Origin: Variovorax sp. DXTD-1
GTDB taxonomy: Bacteria > Pseudomonadota > Gammaproteobacteria > Burkholderiales > Burkholderiaceae_C
NCBI RefSeq assembly: GCF_003984625.1
Contig: NZ_RWKH01000019.1
Location: forward strand, 1-64,000
Length of the DNA stretch: 64,000 nucleotides
Direction of reading: 5' to 3'
In this document: positions 58,410-64,000 of the stretch, piece after piece
How the letters are laid out: every line of letters starts with the position of its first letter
Position numbering within the stretch: the first letter of the stretch is position 1
Notes under the pieces: model-generated
The model's input: the letters and a program-made list of their open reading frames with translations, nothing else
The model's database searches: none
Told to the model about the DNA's origin: nothing
Program-made: the position numbers and the translations under genes

Positions 58410-59393
58410 TTACTGCGCCGGCGTCAGCCCGGCGGCCTTGACCAGCGCCGCGTTGGTCTTGATTTCGTCCTTGATGTAGGCGTCGAACTGCTCGGGCTTG
58501 AGCGTCCATGCATCGGCGCCCAGCTTCAGGAAGCGTTCCTTGACCTCGGGCGAAGCAAGCGCCTTCGCCACTTCGTCGTGCAGCCGGTTGACGATGTCGC
58601 GCGGCGTCTTGGCCGGCGCCATCATGCCGATCCAGAAGTTGAACTCGGAGCCGGGCACACCGGCCTCAGCCGTGGTCGGCACGTCGGGCAGGGCTGCCGC
58701 GCGCTTGGGCGAGCCGACGGCCAGCGCCAGCAGCTGGCCGTCCTTGATCTGGCCGATGACCGGCGCGATGGGCGAGAAGTAGTAGTCGACCCGGCCCGAC
58801 AGCACTTCGGTCACGGCCTCTGCCGAGCCCTTGAACGGAATGTTGGTGGCGGCTATCTTCGCGGCCATCTTGAACTTCTCGGCGTTGAGGTGGGTGGCGC
58901 TGCCCTGGCCTGCCGATGCGTAGTTGATGGTGCCCGGCTTGGCCTTGGCCGCGGCGACCAGCTCCTGCAGCGTCTTGATGTTCTTCGACGGCGAGATCAC
59001 CAGCGCATTGGGCAGCGACGAGATGGGTGTGACGGCGGCAAAGTCGTTCACCGTGTCGAACGGGAGCTTTGCGAAGGTGGACGGGCTCACCGTGTGCGAC
59101 GACGAGTGAATCATGATCGTGTAGCCGTCCGGCGCGGCCGTGGCCACCGCCTGCTGGCCGATGGTGCCGCTGGCGCCGCCGCGGTTGTCCACCACCAGCG
59201 TCTGGCCCATGCTCTGGCCCATCTTGTCGGCGATGGCCCGCGCAATGATGTCGGTGGTGCTGCCGGCCGCAAACGGCACGACGACGCGAATGGGCTTGTT
59301 GGGATACCCGTTCTGCGCCGATGCCAGACCCGGCATCAAGGCGGCGAGGCAGGTGAGCGTGGCGAGTGCAGTGGTGCGTGCAAGTTGCTTCAT
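58410..59393 (-). CDS. Bug-family solute-binding protein of the TetR-linked operon
   Basis: The 327-residue periplasmic protein has a signal peptide (MKQLARTTALATLTCLAAL, ending ASAQ). It contains KPIRVVVPFAAGSTTDIIARAIADKM, VDNRGGASGTIGQQAVATAAPDGYTI and LPDVPTTAEAGVPGSEFNFWIGM. No TctA/TctB partner is nearby. It is the first gene of an operon with a perfect palindrome 41 bases upstream, and probably delivers the compound broken down by the next genes. Confidence 0.92.
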   Translation of the reverse strand: MKQLARTTALATLTCLAALMPGLASAQNGYPNKPIRVVVPFAAGSTTDIIARAIADKMGQSMGQTLVVDNRGGASGTIGQQAVATAAPDGYTIMIHSSSHTVSPSTFAKLPFDTVNDFAAVTPISSLPNALVISPSKNIKTLQELVAAAKAKPGTINYASAGQGSATHLNAEKFKMAAKIAATNIPFKGSAEAVTEVLSGRVDYYFSPIAPVIGQIKDGQLLALAVGSPKRAAALPDVPTTAEAGVPGSEFNFWIGMMAPAKTPRDIVNRLHDEVAKALASPEVKERFLKLGADAWTLKPEQFDAYIKDEIKTNAALVKAAGLTPAQ

Positions 59394-59433
59394 GGTTGTC
59401 TCCGTGCGGTCGGGCCGCCTTGTCTTGATCGAT

Positions 59434-59455
59434 TAATTCACCAATAAGTGAATTA
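59434..59455. promoter_or_regulatory. Candidate TetR operator upstream of the Bug operon
   Basis: TAATTCAC and GTGAATTA form a perfect 8-bp inverted repeat around CAATAA. The site lies 41-62 bases before the Bug start. Its half-site TAATTCAC is also found in the site at 60203-60224 before tetR, so one repressor likely binds both. Confidence 0.7.
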
Positions 59456-59517
59456 GACAATTCTAGGAAGGCTGGCGCCGCAGCGCAACCGCCGCTGATC
59501 GGTAAATACCCGGAGAT

Positions 59518-59540
59518 GGAAAAAGGGCGCCCGAAGGGCT
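59518..59540 (-). terminator. Weak terminator after tetR
   Basis: On the minus strand GCCC-TTC-GGGC is followed by GCCCTTTTT. The stem is short, and it overlaps the tetR stop. It separates tetR from the Bug operon. Confidence 0.4.
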
Positions 59541-60196
59541 CAATGCAGCACGTAGCCCAGCACGAGGTCGGTCATGTGCGAGAGGCGCTGCGCCATGGCC
59601 TTGGGCGCGCGCAGGTCACGGCCGAAGACGGCCGAGAGCGTGTGGTTGTTCGACAGGTAGAAGTAGCAGAGCGAGGCGATCGAGATGTAGAGCTGCACAG
59701 GGTCGACGCCGGCGCGGAACAGCTTGTCGCGCTTGCCGCGCTCGAGCACCGTGTCGAGCAGCTGCACCAGCGGCGAGTTCATCTCCTGGATGCGCTCGGA
59801 GCGCTTCAGGTGCGCGGCGCAGTGCAGGTTCTCGCTGTTGAGCAGCGTGATGAACTCGGGGTGCTCGAGGTAATAGTGCCAGGTGAACGAGACCAGTTGG
59901 CGGATGGCCTCGACTGGATCGATCTCGTCCAGGTGCAACTGCTGCTCGGCCTCGCGGATGTCGGCATAGGTGCGCTCGAGCACCGCCAGGAACAGGTCGT
60001 CCTTGCTGCCGAAGTAGTAGTAGATGAGGCGCTTGTTCAGCCCCGCGCGCGCGGCAATGCTGTCCATGCGCGCGCCGGCCAGGCCCCGTTGCGCGAACTC
60101 GTCGCGTGCCGACGCAAGAATGGCCAGCTGCGAGCGATCGGCATCGCGGGAGCGCGGCTCGATGGCTTCGGGTGGGGAATCTTTCGCGGCTTTCAT
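59540..60196 (-). CDS. TetR-family transcriptional regulator
   Basis: The 218-residue repressor has the N-terminal HTH with RDEFAQRGLAGARMDSIAARAGLNKRLIYYYFGSKDDLFLAVLE (recognition helix in LNKRLIYYYF). The C-terminal domain contains FTWHYYLEHPEFITLLNSEN and IASLCYFYLSNNHTLSAVFG, as in many TetR ligand domains. An operator-like palindrome lies 7-28 bases before its ATG. It sits between the Bug operon (same strand) and the divergent ThDP enzyme, so it probably controls both. Confidence 0.94.
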   Translation of the reverse strand: MKAAKDSPPEAIEPRSRDADRSQLAILASARDEFAQRGLAGARMDSIAARAGLNKRLIYYYFGSKDDLFLAVLERTYADIREAEQQLHLDEIDPVEAIRQLVSFTWHYYLEHPEFITLLNSENLHCAAHLKRSERIQEMNSPLVQLLDTVLERGKRDKLFRAGVDPVQLYISIASLCYFYLSNNHTLSAVFGRDLRAPKAMAQRLSHMTDLVLGYVLH

Positions 60197-60202
60197 CGCA
60201 CG

Positions 60203-60224
60203 AATTTAACCATTTGGTGAATTA
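60203..60224. promoter_or_regulatory. Candidate TetR operator between tetR and the ThDP enzyme gene
   Basis: AATTTAAC and GTGAATTA flank CATTTG. The right half is identical to that of the site at 59434-59455 and the left half differs. It lies next to the tetR ATG and 66 bases before the divergent ThDP gene. Confidence 0.65.
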
Positions 60225-60289
60225 ACGCAAGGCGTTGGGAGCGGGCGCACATAATTCCGGAGACATTTGCAGCTGAGGTTCGACTTCTC

Positions 60290-62008
60290 ATGAGTACATC
60301 ACAACCCGCCGGCCACCTGATCGTCGAATGCCTGGTCGAGCAAGGCATGGAGATCGCGTTCGGCGTTCCAGGCGAAAGCTTTTTGGCGGTGCTCGACGGC
60401 TTTCACGCCTACCGCGAACGCGCGCGGTTCATCGTCAACCGGCAGGAGGGCGGCGCCGCCTTCATGGCGGAGGCGCACGGCAAGCTCACGGGGCGGCCGG
60501 GCGTGTGCTTCGTCACCCGCGGGCCGGGTGCCACCAACGCATCGATCGGCGTGCACAACGCTTTCCAGGATTCCACGCCGATGGTGCTGTTCGTCGGCGA
60601 CGTGGGCAGCGACTTTCGTGACCGGGAAGCCTTCCAGGAAGTGGACTACGGCAGCTTCTTCGGGCCGAGCACCAAGGGCTTTGCCAAGCGCGTCGAGCGC
60701 ATCGACGACGCGAGCCGCATTCCCGAATACGTGGCCCGCGCGTTTTCTACAGCGATGAACGGACGCCCCGGACCGGTGGTGCTGGTGCTGCCTGAAGACA
60801 TGCTGCGCACGCAGACCGCGTCCCGCCCGCTGCCGCGCGTGGACGCCGTTCAGCCTTGGAGCGACCCCGGCTCACTGCGCACCTTGCGCGAGCTGCTGCT
60901 TCAGTCGCAGCGGCCGCTGGTGATTGCGGGCGGCGGCGGCTGGACGACGCAGGCCGCGCAGGCGCTGCAGCGCTTTGCCGAGAACTGGCGGCTGCCCGTC
61001 GCCAATGCCTTCCGCTTTCAGGACACCTTCGACAACCACCATCCGCTCTACGCTGGCGACATCGGCATTGCCATCAATCCCAGGCTCGCGCAGCGCGTGA
61101 AAGACAGCGACCTGATCATCGCCATCGGCCCGCGGCTCGGCGAGATGACAACCGGCGGCTACACGCTGCTCGAAGCGCCGAAGGCCAGGCAGAAGCTGGT
61201 GCACATCCACGCGAGCGCGGAAGAACTCAACCGCGTCTATCAGGCCGACCTGGCCATCAACGCCGGCATGAGCGCCGCGGCGCGCAGCCTCGAGGTGCTG
61301 AGTGCGCCCAATACCTTGCCGTGGGAAGAGTGGGCGGCGCAGGCGCATGCGGACTACGAAGCGAACCTGAAGCCGCAGGCGCTCGCCGGCATGCCGGCTG
61401 AAACGCCGCGCGGCCCGGTCGACATGGCGGAGGTGGTTGCGCTGTTGCAGAAGCACCTGCCGCCGGATGCCGCCATTACCAACGGGGCCGGCAACTTTGC
61501 GAGCTGGGTGCATCGCTATTTCCGCTATCACGGGCTTGCCAAGGGCAGCAAGACGCAGCTGGCGCCCACCAGCGGCGCCATGGGTTATGGCGTGCCGGCG
61601 GGCATTGCGGCCAACCTTGCGACCGGCCGGGTGGCCTTCACGATTGCGGGCGATGGCGATTTTCTGATGACGGGGCAAGAGCTCGCGACGGCCTCGCAGC
61701 ACGGCGGCAAGAGCATCATCGTGCTGCTGAACAACGGCATGTTCGGCACCATCCGCATGCACCAGGAGCGCGAATATCCGGAGCGCACGAGCGGCACTGC
61801 GCTCCGCAACCCCGATTTCTGCGGCCTGGCGCGGGCCTATGGCTATGCCGCCGAACGCGTGACGGAAACCGCGCAGTTCGAAGCCGCGCTGCTGCGCGCA
61901 CTGGCGGCCGATACGGGCACGCTGATCGAGATTCCGCTCGACCCGGAGGTGATCACGACACGCGGCACGCTGGCGTCGATCACGCGTGCGGCGCAGGCGC
62001 GGGGCTGA
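60290..62008 (+). CDS. Thiamine-diphosphate-dependent enzyme, acetolactate synthase-like
   Basis: The 572-residue ThDP enzyme has the three-domain architecture: PYR domain with the catalytic Glu in NRQEGGAAFMAEAHGKLTG, a central Rossmann-like domain with LVIAGGGGWTTQAAQAL, and the PP domain with IAGDGDFLMTGQELATA and LLNNGMFGTIRMHQ. It may be an acetolactate synthase-like carboligase or a decarboxylase (glyoxylate, oxalyl, or sulfonyl type). A GVPGESFLAVLDGF start is typical. It is divergent from tetR. Confidence 0.88.
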   Translation: MSTSQPAGHLIVECLVEQGMEIAFGVPGESFLAVLDGFHAYRERARFIVNRQEGGAAFMAEAHGKLTGRPGVCFVTRGPGATNASIGVHNAFQDSTPMVLFVGDVGSDFRDREAFQEVDYGSFFGPSTKGFAKRVERIDDASRIPEYVARAFSTAMNGRPGPVVLVLPEDMLRTQTASRPLPRVDAVQPWSDPGSLRTLRELLLQSQRPLVIAGGGGWTTQAAQALQRFAENWRLPVANAFRFQDTFDNHHPLYAGDIGIAINPRLAQRVKDSDLIIAIGPRLGEMTTGGYTLLEAPKARQKLVHIHASAEELNRVYQADLAINAGMSAAARSLEVLSAPNTLPWEEWAAQAHADYEANLKPQALAGMPAETPRGPVDMAEVVALLQKHLPPDAAITNGAGNFASWVHRYFRYHGLAKGSKTQLAPTSGAMGYGVPAGIAANLATGRVAFTIAGDGDFLMTGQELATASQHGGKSIIVLLNNGMFGTIRMHQEREYPERTSGTALRNPDFCGLARAYGYAAERVTETAQFEAALLRALAADTGTLIEIPLDPEVITTRGTLASITRAAQARG

Positions 62009-62044
62009 ACGAGCAAGACGAACCGAACGCCGTTCGCGGCCAAA

Positions 62045-62070
62045 AAAAAGCCGGCATGTGCCGGCTTTTT
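62045..62070 (+). terminator. Bidirectional terminator between the ThDP and SWIB genes
   Basis: AAAAAGCCGGCA pairs with TGCCGGCTTTTT around TG. It lies between convergent genes. Confidence 0.92.
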
Positions 62071-62107
62071 GATTCGGGAGCGCGATGGACGCGCAGTACC
62101 CGAGCGC

Positions 62108-62548
62108 TTACTTGACGTGCTTGCCGATCAGCGCGGCCAGTTCGAACATCGACACTTGCGGCTTGCCGAAGATTTCCTTCAGCTTGGCGTCGGCGTTGAT
62201 GTTGCGCTTGTTGGCCTTGTCTTGAAGGTTGTTCTTCTTGATGTAGTCCCACAGCTTGCTCACGACTGCGGTGCGCGGCAGAGGCGTCGAACCGACCACA
62301 GCGGCGAGTGCCGGGCTGGGGGTCAGGGCCTTCATGAACGCGGCGTTGGGCGTGCGCTTCTTGGCGGGAGCGGCCTTCTTTGCAGGAGCCTTCTTCGCCG
62401 GTGCAGCCTTCTTCGCAGGAGCAGCCTTCTTTGCGGGGGCTGCCTTCTTGGCCGGTGCGGCCTTCTTCGCAGGAGCCGCAGCCTTCTTGGCGGGAGCGGC
62501 CTTCTTTGCCGGAGCTTTCTTGGCCGGAGCCTTCTTTGCAGTTGCCAT
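62108..62548 (-). CDS. SWIB-domain protein with Lys/Ala/Pro-rich N-terminal repeats
   Basis: The 146-residue protein has about ten copies of A-P-A-K-K-A (and short forms) over residues 1-65, then RTPNAAFMKALTPSPALAAVVG. The C-terminal SWIB/MDM2 fold has SKLWDYIKKNNLQDKANKRNINADAKLKEIFG and MFELAALIGKHVK. The basic tail resembles histone H1-like proteins, so it may bind DNA or condense the nucleoid. Similar SWIB proteins are found in many Burkholderiales and chlamydiae. The DNA repeats may vary in number. Confidence 0.9.
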   Translation of the reverse strand: MATAKKAPAKKAPAKKAAPAKKAAAPAKKAAPAKKAAPAKKAAPAKKAAPAKKAPAKKAAPAKKRTPNAAFMKALTPSPALAAVVGSTPLPRTAVVSKLWDYIKKNNLQDKANKRNINADAKLKEIFGKPQVSMFELAALIGKHVK

Positions 62549-62703
62549 GGTTGATTTCCTTTTTTGGTTGAACAGTCACCAATGAAAAACTTGCGTCTCC
62601 AGTGGCATTGCGGATGCTAAAGGAGAAAAAACGCGTTTCCAAGGGAAAAAGAGCTTTTTTCATTGGGAGTTGTTGTTTTTTCAGAGGGGAGAACCCGAGG
62701 TTT

Positions 62704-63630
62704 TCACCTTCGGCGTTCAGGCCAGGTCGCCAGCACCACGCCAATGAGCGCGAGCGCGAATGCAAAGAGCTGTGCTGCGGAGAGGCTTTCGCCGAGCACC
62801 AGCACGCCCACAAGGGCCGCACTCACGGGCAGCATCACCGCGAAAACACCGGCTTGCGCAGCGGGCACATGGCGCAGGCCCGTCATCCAGAGCCACACGG
62901 TCCAGATGCTCGCTGCGAGTGCGTAGACCACGAGCAAGGCCCAGGTGCCGATGCGCACGGCCGAGAAGTCGAACTGCAGTGCGAACCAGATGCCGAAGGG
63001 CATCGACAGCACGAAGCCCCAAAGGTTGATGAGCGACGAGATCCGCTTGGGCCCCAGGTGGCCGGTGAGGGACTTGCCGATCACCGCGTAGGCTGTCTCG
63101 CAAAGCACCGCGCAGAACACGAGCAGGTTGCCGAGCCAGGGCATCGATGAGGGCGCCGCGCTGTCTGTAGTTGCCGGTGCATGCGCGGGCGTGAGGGCCA
63201 GCAAGCCAATGCCGAGTGCGGCGCAACCGATGGCAAGGCCGATGCGCACCGTGATGCGTTCGCGCAGGAAGAGCCAGCTTGCCACCGCCACGGCCGCGGG
63301 AATGGACGCCATGATCACGCCCGCGGACACCGCGCTGGTGAGGCTCACGCCGAACAGCATGAAGATCGAGAACAGGAAATTGCCGAGGAACGACTCCAGG
63401 AAGACGAGGGCGCGCGTGCGCCCGCTCATGGGCGCTTCGTCGGGCGCGCGCCGAAGCCAATGCGGCATGGCCAGCGCTGCGATGCCGAAGCGCAGCCATG
63501 CGAGCAGCAGCACCGGAAAGGCTGCCACCAGCGGTTTGGAAAGGGCGACATAGCCGCCGACGAGCGACATGCTCAAGGCCAGGCAGCCATAGGCCACAAG
63601 ACGGCTGGAGGCGGGAGCGGCGGTGTTCAA
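62704..63630 (-). CDS. EamA/DMT-family transporter
   Basis: The 308-residue protein has ten predicted membrane helices in two EamA repeats (LSMSLVGGYVALSKPLVAAFPVLLLAWLRFGIAALAM; LIGVVLATWP at the end). Such carriers export metabolites or amino acids. The start is uncertain: in-frame ATG at 63711 would overlap the divergent gene by ~45 bases, so the TTG at 63630 is used here. No strong ribosome-binding site is seen at either. The substrate is unknown. Confidence 0.8.
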   Translation of the reverse strand: MNTAAPASSRLVAYGCLALSMSLVGGYVALSKPLVAAFPVLLLAWLRFGIAALAMPHWLRRAPDEAPMSGRTRALVFLESFLGNFLFSIFMLFGVSLTSAVSAGVIMASIPAAVAVASWLFLRERITVRIGLAIGCAALGIGLLALTPAHAPATTDSAAPSSMPWLGNLLVFCAVLCETAYAVIGKSLTGHLGPKRISSLINLWGFVLSMPFGIWFALQFDFSAVRIGTWALLVVYALAASIWTVWLWMTGLRHVPAAQAGVFAVMLPVSAALVGVLVLGESLSAAQLFAFALALIGVVLATWPERRR

Positions 63631-63663
63631 TAGACTGGGATGCTTGTTGGGAACGATGGATTC

Positions 63664-64000
63664 AATGATGCCGCATTCACTGGAATTCGATGGTGCACCG
63701 GCCGTGCGCACACCAGGCCATGTCTTCGTCTACGGCACGCTGCGCCGCGGCGGGCGCAACGACATCGCGCGCTTTCGGCCCGAACCGATCCATGTGGCCG
63801 ACGCCGCCATCGCCGGCACCCTGTACGACCTGGGCGCCTATCCCGGCCTGGTGCTGAACGGAAAAGGGCGCGTGCTGGGCGAGATCTACCGCATCGAGCC
63901 CGAGGTGGAGGCGGCGCTCGACGTGCTCGAGGAAGTTGCGGACGACGACTCCGGCGAATACATCAAGCGACGTGTGGCGGTGGATGCCGGAACGCGGCAG
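63664..64000 (+). CDS. Gamma-glutamylcyclotransferase-like (AIG2-type) protein, partial
   Basis: This frame runs off the window end with 112 codons visible and no stop. The N-terminal core GHVFVYGTLRRGGRND is the GGCT/AIG2 signature, followed by GTLYDLGAYPGLVLNGKGRVLGEIYRIEPEVEAALDVLEE. The conserved Glu near DVLEE may be catalytic. ATGs at 63664 and 63667 are possible starts. The family acts on gamma-glutamyl peptides or on glutathione. It is divergent from the EamA gene and overlaps the longer alternative start of that gene. Confidence 0.85.

Noticed and set aside
62350-62548. Short tandem repeats as a CRISPR array
   Set aside because: The repeats are in frame and code for A-P-A-K-K-A units. 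There are no spacers and no cas genes.

Overview
The window is high-GC bacterial chromosome with dense, mostly co-directional genes. It most resembles a member of the Comamonadaceae (Betaproteobacteria), probably Variovorax or a close relative. The reasons are the surE-pcm-nlpD-rpoS order, rpsF-priB-rpsR-rplI-dnaB, orphan Bug-type periplasmic binding proteins, an SWIB protein with an Ala/Lys/Pro-rich tail, and TACAAT-type -10 boxes. The genus is inferred from remembered protein similarity, not from a search. I see no phage, insertion sequence, plasmid or CRISPR array.

Layout. 1-8.4 kb: tRNA-His, an H-NS-like protein, a quinone oxidoreductase, then surE-pcm-nlpD-rpoS-rlmD, a Bax-inhibitor-like membrane protein and a GlcG/HbpS-like protein. 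8.4-15.9 kb is an iron island: hemP, exbD, exbB, tonB and bfd on the minus strand, then a TonB-dependent siderophore receptor, piuC, a PepSY-like protein and cytochrome b561 on the plus strand, then bacterioferritin on the minus strand. Three Fur-like boxes lie in its control regions. 16-22 kb: ahpC-ahpF behind an OxyR-like site, the divergent pair ppsR/ppsA (phosphoenolpyruvate synthase and its regulator), and an unknown protein. 22.6-25.7 kb: the ribosomal/replication operon rpsF-priB-rpsR-rplI, then dnaB. 25.7-31 kb (minus): a VOC/GyrI-like/MGMT-like/WYL-regulator operon, PhoH-PIN, Bcp and a Mth938-like protein.

31-39 kb: alaA-hom-thrC-mobB-moeA-moaD, then moaE, which is separated from moaD by a DapA-family gene on the opposite strand. 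39-44.2 kb: a Bug protein, clpB behind a sigma-32-like promoter, a small membrane protein, arfB and a DUF3299 lipoprotein. 44.2-48.5 kb (minus): a frameshifted LysR remnant, a SulP transporter, and an acyl carrier protein/ketosynthase/PAP2 trio. 48.6-53.6 kb: an AraC regulator divergent from an MFS transporter, a TSUP transporter, ArsC, GST, and ribH under an FMN riboswitch. 53.7-55.1 kb: an AlkZ/YcaQ-type glycosylase and a large inverted repeat.

55.1-62.0 kb holds the least understood unit: a tight minus-strand operon (Bug protein, Gfo/Idh/MocA oxidoreductase, DUF993 aldolase-like protein, sugar isomerase-like TIM barrel), a TetR regulator, and a divergent ThDP enzyme. Two 22-bp palindromes sharing half-sites sit just upstream of the Bug gene and of tetR. 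They suggest one TetR-controlled catabolic system for an unknown, perhaps sugar- or polyol-like, compound. The window ends with an SWIB protein, an EamA transporter and a truncated gamma-glutamylcyclotransferase-like gene.
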